From: Pleurocapsa sp. FMAR1
Lineage (GTDB): Bacteria > Cyanobacteriota > Cyanobacteriia > Cyanobacteriales > Xenococcaceae
NCBI RefSeq assembly: GCF_963665995.1
Contig: NZ_OY762512.1
Coordinates: 434,001-498,000, forward strand
DNA: 64,000 bases
Reading direction: 5' to 3'
This document shows positions 25,983 to 36,300 of the stretch, one piece after another. A program made the translations under genes and the position numbers. Within the stretch, counting starts at the first letter, position 1; the number at the start of each line of letters is the position of its first letter. Under the pieces are notes generated by a model, which made no database searches, was not told the DNA's origin, and was given only the letters and a program-made list of their open reading frames with translations.

Positions 25983-27710
25983 ATGGTTGCATTGACAAAT
26001 ATCCAGCAAACAACTGATACTGCTAGACTAACTTTACAAACCGTCGAAATTGCCCCAGAAACCATTGCTATTCGTTGTCTCGATTGGGATCGCGATCGCT
26101 TTGATATTGAATTTGGCTTACAAAACGGGACAACCTACAATTCTTTTGTGATTCAAGGGGAGAAACTAGCTTTAGTTGATACTTCTCACGCCAAGTTTCG
26201 TCAGCTTTATCTCAATCTGTTAACAGGTTTGATCGATCCCTGGCAACTTGATTATTTAATTATCAGCCATACCGAACCCGATCACAGCGGTTTGGTTAAA
26301 GATATTTTGGCGTTAGCACCTCAAGTTACGGTAGTCGGTGCAAAGGTGGCAATTAAGTTCTTAAGCGACATGGTGCATCAACCTTTTGAACATATAATCG
26401 TTAAAAATGGCGATCGCCTGGATTTAGGCAACGGACATGAATTAGAATTTGTTTCTGCGCCTAATTTACATTGGCCCGATACCATTTTTACCTACGATTA
26501 TAAAACTCAAGTTCTCTATACTTGCGATGCCTTTGGGATGCACTATTGCGATGATCCGACTTTTGATGAGGATTTGGACTTAATCGAGGCAGACTTTGAA
26601 TATTATTATGACTGTCTGATGAAACCTAATGCCCGTTCGGTATTAGCAGCTATCAAACGGATGGGCAAATTGGAACTAGAAACGATCGCCACAGGGCATG
26701 GACCCTTACTGAAACACCATCAACCTGAATTAGTCAATCGCTATCAGCAATGGAGTCAAGCACAAACTAAGACTGAAACCCTAGTCGTGCTGGTTTACTC
26801 TGAAGACTATGGTTACAGTGACGATCTGGCAAGAGCGATCGCTCAGGGAATTACCAAAACAGGAGTAGCGGTAGAGTTAGTCAACTGGAACGATACTGAA
26901 CCTCAAGAAGTAAGAGAATTAGTCTCCCAAGCAGCAGGTTTAGTAATCGGTATGCCAGCCCAATCAGATAAAGAAGCTCATGCTATTCTCAGCACTATAC
27001 TTGCAGCAGCAAACGGTAAACAAGCAATTGGTTTATTTGAATCTGGTGGTGGTGAAGATGAACCTGTTTATCCTTTACGTAACAAGTTTCAAGAGATTGG
27101 ACTAATCGAAGCCTTTTCACCAATTTTAGTTAAAGAATCTCCCAATCAAGTCATTAATCAAGTCTGCGATGAGGCGGGTATAGATTTGGGACAGTGGCTA
27201 ACTCGCGATCGCACCGCTAAACAAATCAAAGCCATTGATAACACTCTAGAAAAAGCTTTGGGCAGAATTAGCAACGGCTTATATATTATTACTGCTACCA
27301 AAGGCGAGATAAAAAGCGCGATGGTTGCATCTTGGGTAACCCAAGCTAGTTTAACTCCTTTAGGAATTGCGATCGCGGTTGCTAAAGATCGGGCAATTGA
27401 ATCTTTCTTACAGATTGGCGATCGCTTTGTCTTAAATGTCTTAGAAGAAGGAAATTATCAGCATCTAATTAGACATTTTCTCAAACGCTTTCCCCCTGGT
27501 GCAGACAGATTTGCAGGCATTAAAACCGTACCTGCTAGCAACGGTTCACCGATTATTGCCGAATCTCTAGCTTACATCGAATGCGAAGTAAGTAACCGCT
27601 TGGAATGTAGCGATCACTGGATTGTTTATAGCAATGTACAAGCTGGCAGAGTCGCTAAGTTAGATGTCTTGACGGCGGTGCATCATCGTAAGGTTGGCAA
27701 TCATTATTAG
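25983..27710 (+). CDS. flv4: Flavodiiron protein Flv4
   Basis: 575 aa cyanobacterial (class C) flavodiiron protein: metallo-beta-lactamase domain (about 30-260), flavodoxin (about 262-405) and C-terminal flavin reductase (about 425-575). The diiron ligands are canonical, with HTEPDH (His96, Glu98, Asp100, His101), later Asp in CDAFGMHYC and GHGP for a final His. With first position in the operon this marks it as Flv4, partner of Flv2, rather than Flv1/Flv3. In Synechocystis the Flv2/Flv4 pair relieves PSII excitation pressure by moving electrons to oxygen at low CO2. ATG at 25983 preceded by AGAGGAA. Confidence 0.93.
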   Translation: MVALTNIQQTTDTARLTLQTVEIAPETIAIRCLDWDRDRFDIEFGLQNGTTYNSFVIQGEKLALVDTSHAKFRQLYLNLLTGLIDPWQLDYLIISHTEPDHSGLVKDILALAPQVTVVGAKVAIKFLSDMVHQPFEHIIVKNGDRLDLGNGHELEFVSAPNLHWPDTIFTYDYKTQVLYTCDAFGMHYCDDPTFDEDLDLIEADFEYYYDCLMKPNARSVLAAIKRMGKLELETIATGHGPLLKHHQPELVNRYQQWSQAQTKTETLVVLVYSEDYGYSDDLARAIAQGITKTGVAVELVNWNDTEPQEVRELVSQAAGLVIGMPAQSDKEAHAILSTILAAANGKQAIGLFESGGGEDEPVYPLRNKFQEIGLIEAFSPILVKESPNQVINQVCDEAGIDLGQWLTRDRTAKQIKAIDNTLEKALGRISNGLYIITATKGEIKSAMVASWVTQASLTPLGIAIAVAKDRAIESFLQIGDRFVLNVLEEGNYQHLIRHFLKRFPPGADRFAGIKTVPASNGSPIIAESLAYIECEVSNRLECSDHWIVYSNVQAGRVAKLDVLTAVHHRKVGNHY

Positions 27711-27758
27711 GTAATAGGTAATAAGAAGCTAACAACTAATAACTAATAACTAAATATA
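27710..27758 (+). repeat. Spacer made of seven heptamers (flv4 to psiE-like)
   Basis: Starting at the last base of the flv4 stop, the spacer divides exactly into GGTAATA, GGTAATA, AGAAGCT, AACAACT, AATAACT, AATAACT and AAATATA, ending immediately before the next ATG. These are variants of one heptanucleotide family. Confidence 0.75.
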
Positions 27759-28268
27759 ATGTATGAACCCGTTGATAAGCCCCCAACTCCCTGGTATAAA
27801 TGGCTAAATAATGGCGGAGTGATTAAAGTTTTAGAATTTATCCAAGACTTTATTATTATTTCTCTCTGTATCGGTTTATTTGGCTTCATGACGCTTCAGT
27901 TGCGAGAGATGTTTGTCTCTTTACTACCGCCTATAAACTTCACGCAAGTCACGGCTGATATTCTGTTTATCCTGATTTTGGTCGAATTATTTCGCTTATT
28001 AATCATTTATCTCCAAGAACGTCGAGTTTCTATTGGTGTGGCAGTAGAGGTTTCCATTGTTTCGGTTTTGAGAGAAATTATCGTCAAGGGAATTTTAGAT
28101 ATTCATTGGAGTCAGGTATTAGCCACCTGTTCTTTCTTATTAGTTTTAGCGGTTTTGTTAGTAGTCAGAGTTTGGCTACCGCCTACCTTTGAAGGTGTCG
28201 ACCCCGAACAAAAAATAACCGAACGATATAAACAAAAAGTAGGGGCAAACGGTAAAACAGAGTATTAG
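27759..28268 (+). CDS. PsiE-like membrane protein of the flv4-flv2 operon (Sll0218 type)
   Basis: 169 aa with four membrane spans (about 30-50, 65-88, 93-115, 121-140) and the PsiE-like pattern FIIISLCIGLFGFMTLQL...ILILVELFRLLIIYLQERRVSIGVAVEVSIVSVLREIIVKG. The position between flv4 and flv2 matches Synechocystis Sll0218, a membrane protein reported to help PSII stability and assembly in low carbon. The last ten residues (VGANGKTEY) are encoded by a degenerate GTAGGGGC repeat (28239-28252), so the C-terminus is not conserved sequence. Confidence 0.85.
   Translation: MYEPVDKPPTPWYKWLNNGGVIKVLEFIQDFIIISLCIGLFGFMTLQLREMFVSLLPPINFTQVTADILFILILVELFRLLIIYLQERRVSIGVAVEVSIVSVLREIIVKGILDIHWSQVLATCSFLLVLAVLLVVRVWLPPTFEGVDPEQKITERYKQKVGANGKTEY
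28239..28252. repeat. GTAGGGGCAAACGG repeat at the 3' end of the psiE-like gene
   Basis: Truncated member of the repeat family at 8607, 14893 and 17307, read in frame as VGANG just before the stop codon. Confidence 0.5.
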
Positions 28269-28341
28269 CTCTTAGCTTTTAGCTCTTTACTACTTTTCTC
28301 CTTATAGCCTATTTCCTTATCCCTCATCCCTCATCATTCAT
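28265..28341 (+). repeat. Spacer made of eleven heptamers (psiE-like to flv2)
   Basis: From the stop codon the spacer reads TTAGCTC, TTAGCTT, TTAGCTC, TTTACTA, CTTTTCT, CCTTATA, GCCTATT, TCCTTAT, CCCTCAT, CCCTCAT, CATTCAT, then AAAGCC and the flv2 ATG. Exact or near copies alternate in blocks with a strict 7-nt period. The TAG stop of the preceding gene is part of the first unit. Confidence 0.75.
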
Positions 28342-28347
28342 AAAGCC

Positions 28348-30084
28348 ATGAAACAAACAACTATTCAACCAACAGCTAAAAAAAGAGATGTTCAAGTAGC
28401 AGAAATTGCTACTAATACTCAAGTATTGCGATCGCGTACTTGGGATAGATTGAAGTTTGAAGTTGAATATTCCCGCCAAAAAGGCACGACTTCTAATTCT
28501 TATTTGATTCAAGCCGATAAAATTGCTCTAATCGATCCGCCAGGACAATCTTTTACGCAAATTTATTTGGACACATTAGAACAGCAGCTTGACTTAAAAA
28601 AGCTAGATTATATTATCCTACAGCACGTTAATCCTAATCGCTTGGCAACCATACAGGCTTTAGCAGGACAAGCACCCCAAGCCAAAATAATTTGCTCAAA
28701 ACCAGCCGTTAATGCCCTCAAGGGTGCTTTAATGTTTCCTCAACGGCGATCGCGAATTCAAGTAGTTAGAGACAATGATACTTTAGACTTGGGACAGGGA
28801 CATCAACTAAAGTTTATCAGCGTAACTACTCCTCGTTGGGTTGATGGACTATGTACCTACGATCCTCAAAGCAAAATTCTTTACACTGATAAGTTTTTTG
28901 GGGCGCACTTATGCGATGATTCTATCTTTGATGATCATTGGAAACAATTAGGTATAGACCGCCGTTTCTATTTTGACTGTCTTCATGCTAGCCAAACCAA
29001 ACAATTAGAAGCTGCTTTAGCTAAATTTGCGCCTTTAACTGCTAAAGTTTACGCCCCTGCTCATGGTTCGTTAGTTAGATATAGCCTCAGTCGTTTTAGC
29101 TACGATTATCAGCAGTGGTGTCAAGAAAAAACTGCTCAAGAATTTAAAGTAGTTCTGCTTTATGCTTCTGCTTATGGCAGCACTGCCACTATTGCTAATG
29201 CGATCGCCCATGGATTAATACAGTCGGGAGTAGCAGTAGAATCAATTAACTGCGAACTTGTTACCTCTGAAGAAATTACCACAGCAATTCAAGCCTGTGA
29301 TGGTTTTATCATTGGTTCGCCGACATTAGGGGGTCATGCACCAACTCAAATTCAAACCGCATTAGGAATCGTGTTAGCTACCGCAGCGAAAACCAAGTTA
29401 GCAGGTGTGTTTGGTTCTTATGGTTGGAGTGGTGAAGCGATCGCCATGTTAGAAAATAAGTTAAAAGATGCTCATTATAGCTTCGGATTTGAACCGATCC
29501 GTGTCCGTTTTAGTCCCACTACCGCTATTTTAAAAGAATGTATCCAGGCAGGACAAGAATTTACTCAAAGACTGAAAAAATCGAAAAAACTGCGTAGTCC
29601 TCGTCAAGCTGTCACCGAAATTCAGATCGATCGCACTGAACAAGCAGTGGGTAGAATTGTTGGTTCGATCTGCGTCTTAACTACCTGTCAGGATAATAAT
29701 CATAGGGGTGTGTTGACTTCTTGGGTGTCTCAAGCAACTTTTAATCCTCCTGGGGTAATGGTTGCGGTGGCTGAATCACAAAATATGGATTTAATAAGTA
29801 ACCCAGGAGATAAGTTTGTGCTAAATATCCTTGAAGAAGGTAGAACTATTAGAAGAAACTTCAGTAATCAGAGTAGTGATTCTTTTTATAATGTAACTAC
29901 CAAAACCGCCACCAATGGCTGCTTGATTATTGAAGAAGCATTAGCTAACGTTGAATGTACTGTCCACAGCCGTTTGCCATCAGGCGATCGCACTTTAATT
30001 TATGCAGTGGTAGACCAAGGTGAAGTGTCAGAATTAAATGGGATTACGGCAATTCAACACCGTAAGTCAGGCAGTCATTATTAA
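28348..30084 (+). CDS. flv2: Flavodiiron protein Flv2
   Basis: 578 aa, same three-domain layout as Flv4. The diiron site is altered: the segment aligned to HTEPDH reads HVNPNR (93-98), so Glu, Asp and the second His are replaced by Asn, Asn and Arg. Replacement of metal ligands by neutral or basic residues is known for Flv1/Flv2-type subunits. Flavodoxin (about 265-410) and flavin-reductase (about 430-578) domains are intact. It is expected to work as a heterodimer with Flv4. Third gene of the operon. Confidence 0.93.
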   Translation: MKQTTIQPTAKKRDVQVAEIATNTQVLRSRTWDRLKFEVEYSRQKGTTSNSYLIQADKIALIDPPGQSFTQIYLDTLEQQLDLKKLDYIILQHVNPNRLATIQALAGQAPQAKIICSKPAVNALKGALMFPQRRSRIQVVRDNDTLDLGQGHQLKFISVTTPRWVDGLCTYDPQSKILYTDKFFGAHLCDDSIFDDHWKQLGIDRRFYFDCLHASQTKQLEAALAKFAPLTAKVYAPAHGSLVRYSLSRFSYDYQQWCQEKTAQEFKVVLLYASAYGSTATIANAIAHGLIQSGVAVESINCELVTSEEITTAIQACDGFIIGSPTLGGHAPTQIQTALGIVLATAAKTKLAGVFGSYGWSGEAIAMLENKLKDAHYSFGFEPIRVRFSPTTAILKECIQAGQEFTQRLKKSKKLRSPRQAVTEIQIDRTEQAVGRIVGSICVLTTCQDNNHRGVLTSWVSQATFNPPGVMVAVAESQNMDLISNPGDKFVLNILEEGRTIRRNFSNQSSDSFYNVTTKTATNGCLIIEEALANVECTVHSRLPSGDRTLIYAVVDQGEVSELNGITAIQHRKSGSHY

Positions 30085-30133
30085 CTACCTGGACTCACTA
30101 TAAATTGGAGTTAAGCAGCATCGAGACAATTAG

Positions 30134-32155
30134 TTAGTTCATTGGAAAATGTATTACTAAGATTGAAACATCGTTATGGCTACGAGCGATCGCTTCGGGG
30201 ATAGTACCGACAGCCGATCTTTGGCGCAGTCTGGCTTCTGTACTTTTGACAGGAAAGAGTAATAGATCGTCACGGTGAATTTTCTGGGAAACTTCCTTGA
30301 TAAAATTGCCCTGTGCTTGATCGATAACAACATCTTGATTGAGTTTAGCTAATTCTTTAGAAGTCAGTTGAATTTGCTTTTTGCTGACTACCACTAATAC
30401 TTCCAAGCTAGTTTTTAATTCGCTAGCTAACATTTGCGCAATATTAATAGTTTGTTCAAATTCATCTGCTAGTGCCTGTCTTTTGGTAACAGTTAAGAAA
30501 ACTCTGGCGGTATTGGCAATAGGCTGAACAAAGCGAGTAATTAAGACAGGAATAGGTAGTTGCAAGGCAACGTTATCGATTACACTGCCAAAAAAGTTGT
30601 CTTGATAGGTAGAATAGCCTTTCCAACCACAGACTACCAGACTGACATCCCGTTCAATTGCTGTACGCACAATTCCCCGATCGATTCCATCATCTACTCT
30701 AGCGATAGTTTCTACCGTCGCATTGGCAGCATGGGCAAGAGTTTCTGCTGTTTCCAATAGCTTGCGCTGCTGTATTCTCGCATCAAGAGAAACTGCTTCG
30801 TGGCGATCGCTTAAAATATTGAGAGGGAAAAGAATTCCATTGGAAGTTTTGGCAAGAATTAAAGCTAAATTTAATAGGTTGTCTTCGTTATTAGGATTTG
30901 CTACAGGGACTAAAACCCGCTGTGCCAAAACTTTAGTCTTACTAATAGCAGTTGGAGTCTTCTCAGCAGTGGTAATTTGTCTACCCCATCTTTCGGTTAC
31001 CAAAGGAGAGGCAATACAGGTAAAAAGAATCATTGCCACAATGCCATTTACCGTAGTGCGATCGACTAACTTGATTTCATAAGCCACGGTAATTGCGGCT
31101 AGGGTAGATGCAGCTTGCGCGATGGATAGCCCAAACATAACCATCGTGCTGGGAAATTTAAAGCCAAACCATTTTCCCGCACCCCAAGCAGCAAGAAATT
31201 TACTAATTAATTCGGCAACAATCATTACTGCTGCGATGACTAATGATTTAGGTTCACGAATTAAAATTAGCGGATCGATCAGCATCCCGACAGATATCAG
31301 GAAAAACGGCACAAATAAGGTGTTGCCAATAAACTGAATCCGATTCATTAAGGGACTTAATTGGGGAATTAAGGGCGTTAAGGCAATTCCTGCCAAAAAT
31401 GCGCCAATAATCGGCTCAATTTCGATTAAACCCGCAACGTAGGAGACAACAAACAATGTTGCTAAGACAAAAATAAATTCGGCACTTTCATCATGTCCAA
31501 ATTTAGCAAAAAACCAGCGTCCAATTTTGGGTACACCCCATAAGGTTGCCAAAGTATAAATGGTTAACGCAGGAATCAGAAACAGCCAAAAACTTATAGT
31601 AAGTTCGCCTGAAAAGGCTTTGACTACTACCGCTAAAACCAGTAAAGCCAAAACGTTGGTGATTAATGTCCCTCCCAGGGTGACATTAACCGCTGGCGAT
31701 CGCATAATGCCCAGTTTGCTTAAGATTGGCAGTGCTAGTAAAGTATGGGAAGCAAAGCAGGAAGCCACCAATATTGCTGGCAAGATGCCGTATCCCACCA
31801 GCATCATCGCCGCCGTACCGATAATCATCGGCGCTAGAAAAGTGGCTAGACCAAAGATAATGGCTTTATCCCTGTTGTCTTTGAGATCGTCGAGGCTAGT
31901 CTCTAAACCTGCCATAAACATTAGAAACAACAGACCAATCGTACCCAACAAGATAATATTGCTGTTTCTTTCTAACAATCCTAGTCCTTTAGGGCCAAAA
32001 ACTACCCCAGCTAAAATTAAGCCAACAATACCAGGCAGGCGAAATCGCTCGAATAATAGAGGCGCAACCAACATGATAGCCAAAATCATCAAGAAAACGG
32101 CTACAGGATCGCGTATAGGTTTCAATGCTAAAGAAAAAACTGCAAAGGTTATCAT
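30134..32155 (-). CDS. CPA2 cation:proton antiporter with C-terminal universal-stress domains
   Basis: 673 aa. The N-terminal 400 residues hold 12-13 spans of a Kef/NhaS type Na+/H+ exchanger: LLFERFRLPGIVGLILAGVVFGPKGLGLL, FMAGLETSLDDLK, ASHTLLALPILSKLGI and EPIIGAFLAGIALTPLIP. After span 13 come two UspA-like domains (about 410-545 and 550-670; RVLVPVANPNNEDNLLNLALILA...SLVVCGWKGYS and ARVFLTVTKRQALADEF), probably nucleotide-binding regulators in the cytoplasm. Cyanobacterial NhaS paralogues of this shape are known; substrate Na+ or K+ is not determinable. Divergent from the radical SAM gene, 79 bp apart. Confidence 0.9.
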   Translation of the reverse strand: MITFAVFSLALKPIRDPVAVFLMILAIMLVAPLLFERFRLPGIVGLILAGVVFGPKGLGLLERNSNIILLGTIGLLFLMFMAGLETSLDDLKDNRDKAIIFGLATFLAPMIIGTAAMMLVGYGILPAILVASCFASHTLLALPILSKLGIMRSPAVNVTLGGTLITNVLALLVLAVVVKAFSGELTISFWLFLIPALTIYTLATLWGVPKIGRWFFAKFGHDESAEFIFVLATLFVVSYVAGLIEIEPIIGAFLAGIALTPLIPQLSPLMNRIQFIGNTLFVPFFLISVGMLIDPLILIREPKSLVIAAVMIVAELISKFLAAWGAGKWFGFKFPSTMVMFGLSIAQAASTLAAITVAYEIKLVDRTTVNGIVAMILFTCIASPLVTERWGRQITTAEKTPTAISKTKVLAQRVLVPVANPNNEDNLLNLALILAKTSNGILFPLNILSDRHEAVSLDARIQQRKLLETAETLAHAANATVETIARVDDGIDRGIVRTAIERDVSLVVCGWKGYSTYQDNFFGSVIDNVALQLPIPVLITRFVQPIANTARVFLTVTKRQALADEFEQTINIAQMLASELKTSLEVLVVVSKKQIQLTSKELAKLNQDVVIDQAQGNFIKEVSQKIHRDDLLLFPVKSTEARLRQRSAVGTIPEAIARSHNDVSILVIHFPMN

Positions 32156-32234
32156 GGCAAGATTGTGTTACATTTTCAGATGCTACATAGCTATCTAATG
32201 ATAGTTGCAAATTTACCAAGAATAGGTGTGTATT

Positions 32235-33212
32235 ATGCGGGTGAAACAACCATTGCGATCGGCGATCGATTTACTTTTTTTGAAATCGCCCTTAGAAGCT
32301 CAACTGATTGTAACTCGCCGTTGTAACTTAAGTTGTGGTTACTGTACCGAGTTCGACAACTATTCTTCTCCAGTACCTCTAGAGCTTTTAAAAGAACGAA
32401 TTGATGCGATTCATCGATTGCGCGTCGTCAATACTTCTCTTTTAGGTGGCGAACCATTAATGCATCCCGACATCGTTGAGATTATTAAATATTCTAATCG
32501 AAAAAATCAGGTTTCGATTACTACCAATGGGTTTTTATTAACTGAAAAGTTAGTAAAAAAACTAAACGAGGCTGGATTGAGTAATTTACAAATCAGTATC
32601 GATGCTTTAGATACCGATTCAACTGGTTATATTCAAAAATCACTCAAAAAATTACTGCCAAAATTAGAAATTTTACGAGAACACGCAAATTTTGACGTTC
32701 ACGCCAATATAGTGTTATGCGAATCTACTAAATTAACTTTTATGGAGACTTTAAGCAAAATTCGCGCCTTTGGCTTTAATGTCTCAGTTGGTTTGATGCA
32801 TGACGAAAAAGGACAAATTGAGATCGAAGGTGAGGAATATCTCAAGCTTTGGGACGAATATTTTACAACAAGTGGAGAACTATATCCCCTAAGCGATTAT
32901 GATTATGGAAGAAAACTCTTGCAGGGTCAAAAGCCTAAATGGAAATGTCGTTCTGGTTCGCGTTATCTTTACGTTGATGAATTCGGATTAGTACAATACT
33001 GTTCTTCCCAGCGCGATCGCTTGAATAAACCGCTTATAGAATACAGCCTTGGAGATCTAAAACAACAGTCGCAGCAATCTAAAGGTTGCGAAGAAGGTTG
33101 CTCTATTATGTGTGTTTACCGAGATTCGATGTTGGATAACGAGCCAAAAGAGATATTGAAAGGGATTTACAAAGTCTTGTCTCAAAAGTTTCTCGTACCA
33201 TCAAAAAGCTAA
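32235..33212 (+). CDS. Radical SAM protein with SPASM-like C-terminus
   Basis: 325 aa from the ATG at 32235; a GTG nine bases upstream is the alternative. The 4Fe-4S/SAM site is CNLSCGYC (Cys30, 34, 37), followed by LLGGEPLMHPD, the GGE motif, and SITTNGFLL. The C-terminal part has C-x12-G-x4-C (WKCRSGS...FGLVQYC) and GCEEGCSIMC, the spacing of a SPASM/twitch auxiliary cluster. Such enzymes modify peptides, nucleosides or carbohydrates. No small precursor peptide is seen next to it. It is followed in the same direction by the alpha-mannosidase gene 100 bp on; a functional link is not established. Confidence 0.82.
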   Translation: MRVKQPLRSAIDLLFLKSPLEAQLIVTRRCNLSCGYCTEFDNYSSPVPLELLKERIDAIHRLRVVNTSLLGGEPLMHPDIVEIIKYSNRKNQVSITTNGFLLTEKLVKKLNEAGLSNLQISIDALDTDSTGYIQKSLKKLLPKLEILREHANFDVHANIVLCESTKLTFMETLSKIRAFGFNVSVGLMHDEKGQIEIEGEEYLKLWDEYFTTSGELYPLSDYDYGRKLLQGQKPKWKCRSGSRYLYVDEFGLVQYCSSQRDRLNKPLIEYSLGDLKQQSQQSKGCEEGCSIMCVYRDSMLDNEPKEILKGIYKVLSQKFLVPSKS

Positions 33213-33253
33213 TATAAGCTTAGTTTGAATTGGCTTCGTTCAAATTTATAGGT

Positions 33254-33274
33254 TTTTAGCTATTAGCTATTAGC
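33254..33274 (+). repeat. Heptamer repeat TTTTAGC/TATTAGC/TATTAGC
   Basis: Three 7-nt units between the radical SAM and mannosidase genes, of the same TAGC-containing type as in the flv4 operon spacers. Confidence 0.5.
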
Positions 33275-33327
33275 TTATTGAGCAAGAAGCTAATAGAATT
33301 TTCACCTAAAGTTAAACTTTGATTGCT

Positions 33328-36300
33328 GTGTCTGATAATTTCGTCCCAACTATTGAGCAATTTATTGTTCAATTACGTCAACTAATTCAATTAGAGGTAC
33401 AACATAATTGGCGAGATATTACACTCTTAAGTATAGTCAATATTGGCAATAATTTAGCAAAGGTCAATCTGCAAGAATGCAAAACCGCAGCAGTTAACGA
33501 GCAAGGTTATATTGTTTTTGCTAAAGGAAAACAGATCAAATGGCTGGCGCAACAAATTATTATTCCGCCAAGATTACAAGGATACCCAATACCAGGATTA
33601 AGTTTACGCTTGGTCTTAACTTGGTGGGCGGAAGATGCGCAAATATTTATTAACGGGAAATTGGTACAGCAAGGGGACTTATTTGATTCTTCAGCGCGGG
33701 TACTAATTACAAATTATGCTCAACCAGGACAAGAATATTTAGTAACTATCCGACTTATTAGTCCTAATCATGACATTGGGGCATTAATGCGATCGCATTT
33801 GCTTTATGAAAAGTTAGACACTCCTGAAAATATCGATCCAGGCTTGATAGCCGACGAGGTAACAGTACTATATAAATACCTGGCTCAATTTGAACCCGAA
33901 CACCTGGACGTATTAGCAACAGCATTAGATAAGTTTAACTGGGACAATCTGGAAAATGGAGACAAGTTCGGAGACGATTTGGCTGAATTGCGATCGAGCC
34001 TGTTACCTTTAGGGAGAAATATTAAACAGCGTCGCTTTAATTTACTCGGTCATGCTCATTTAGATATGGCGTGGTTATGGACAACAGATGAAACTTACGA
34101 AGTAGCCGAGCGTACTTTTAAATCTGTACTTAGCTTACAACAAGAATTTCCTGCTTTAACTTTTGGTCATACTAGCCCTGCTTTATATCAATGGCTAGAA
34201 ATTAATCGTCCTCAACTGTTTGCAGAAATTCAAGATGCAGTCAGGTTGAATAAATGGGAAGTGCTAGGGGGAATGTGGGTTGAACCAGAAACTAATCTGG
34301 TTAGCGGTGAGTCGTTGATACGGCAGTTACTTTATGGGCAACAATATTATCAAGAGAAGTTTGGCAAGATAACTAAAGTTGCTTGGCTACCCGATAGCTT
34401 TGGTTTTACTTGGCAACTACCCCAAATCTTTAAACAGTGTGGGATTGAATATTTTGTAACGGGTAAGCTGCACTGGAATGATACTAATAAGTTTCCTTTG
34501 GGCTGTTTTTGGTGGGAGTCTCCTGACGGAACACGATTACTAACTCTGATGTCTCCTCCCAACGTGACAGGAGTGATGGATACTAACCCAATTACCATGA
34601 CTGATTACGCTCTTGACTGGGAAACTCAAACAGGCTTGCAAGATATCTTTTGGTTACCAGGTGTTGGCGATCATGGCGGAGGACCAACGAGGGATATGTT
34701 AGAAGTGGCTCAGAAATGGGATAACTCGCCCTTCTTTCCTAAGATCGAGTTTTCGACGGCGATTGATTATTTTGCCAAAATATCTGCGGATAATTCCTCA
34801 GCCGACAACTTTCCTGTCTGGAATGATGAACTATATCTAGAGCTACATCGTGGTTGCTATACCGTCCATGCAGATCAAAAAAAATATAACCGCTACTGTG
34901 AAAGATTGCTCTATCAGGCAGAGTTATGGTCAACTCTTGCAACTCTGCTTTGTAAGGACAGGTTCGTTGACCAGCCACTATTTTCCATTATGAACAGAAT
35001 AATCGGAAAAGAAGGTCTTTGTCAAGGGGACTGGCAACAATTAATCGAAATAGCCTGGAAAAAAGTTTTATTTAATCAGTTTCACGATATCTTGCCAGGG
35101 ACATCTATCCCTGAAGTCTTCACCGAGGCTAACCAGGACTGGTCAGACGCGATCGCAATTGGCAAGAATATATTACACAATGCTTTAGGTGCGATCGCCT
35201 CAAGCATTAAGCTACCAACACCACCTCAAGCAGACGCGCAACCTCTAGTTGTGTTTAATTCTTTGAACTGGAAGCGATCGCAGGTGGTAACTATCGAAGG
35301 CTCTAAATCTAGAGTATATGATTGCGAGGGGGATGTGGTGCGATCGCAATTAATCAAAGACAATCAATTAGTTTTCTTAGCTAAAAATATTCCATCTATA
35401 GGCTATCGTTTATTCTGGCTGTGTAGTAATCATAATTCTTTGACAAGTAAAGCTTTAGAACAGCAAAATTACGTTTTAGAAAATCAATATTTGCAAGTGG
35501 TTGTCAACCCTGATACTGGCAATTTGGATAGTATTTATGATCGAATAAACAATAAAGAAATACTTAGGGATTCAGGTAATGTAATTCAAGCTTTTGAAGA
35601 TCGAGGACAATACTGGGATGCTTGGAATATCGATCCAGAATATGAACAAAAACAATTATCGACCACAGAATTAGAATCAATTGCCTGGATAAATGTTGAA
35701 TTAATAAAAGGTATTAGAGTAGTAAAGAAACTAAACAACTCAAAATTTATTCAAGACTATATCTTAGAACCAGATTCATCTATTTTAAAAATAAATAATA
35801 CGGTCGATTGGCAAGAAACTCATGTGATGGTTAAAATTGCTTTCCCTTTGAATATCAAGAGCAACTATGTAACTTATGAAATACCTTGTGGAGCAATAAA
35901 AAGAACTACCCAACCCCAGACAGCAGAAGAAAAAGCCAAGTGGGAAGTGTCAGCATTAAATTGGGCAGACTTAACTGATAACGATGGTAAATATGGCGTA
36001 AGCTTGCTCAACGACTGTAAATATGGTTATGATGCCAAACCCGATCTATTGCGCTTAACTTTATTGCGTTCTTCTGTCTGGCCAGATCCTCAAAGTGACA
36101 AAGGTACTCATCACTTTACCTATGCTATTTATCCCCACGTAAATGACTGGAAAAAAGCAAAAACAGTGCAAAAAGGTTATGAACTAAATACGCCGTTGCA
36201 GACAATAATACCAGCTCAAAATAGCTTGAACAATCAACAAAATAATCAGTTATCCCCGAGCCAAGAGCTATTAAATTTATCGGCAGATAACTTGGTTTTA

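Noticed and set aside
31560-32198. 212-codon open frame antisense to the antiporter gene
   Set aside because: Fully overlaps the well-supported CPA2 antiporter on the other strand and its protein is Ile/Lys/Asn-rich low-complexity with no domain; a shadow of membrane-protein codons.
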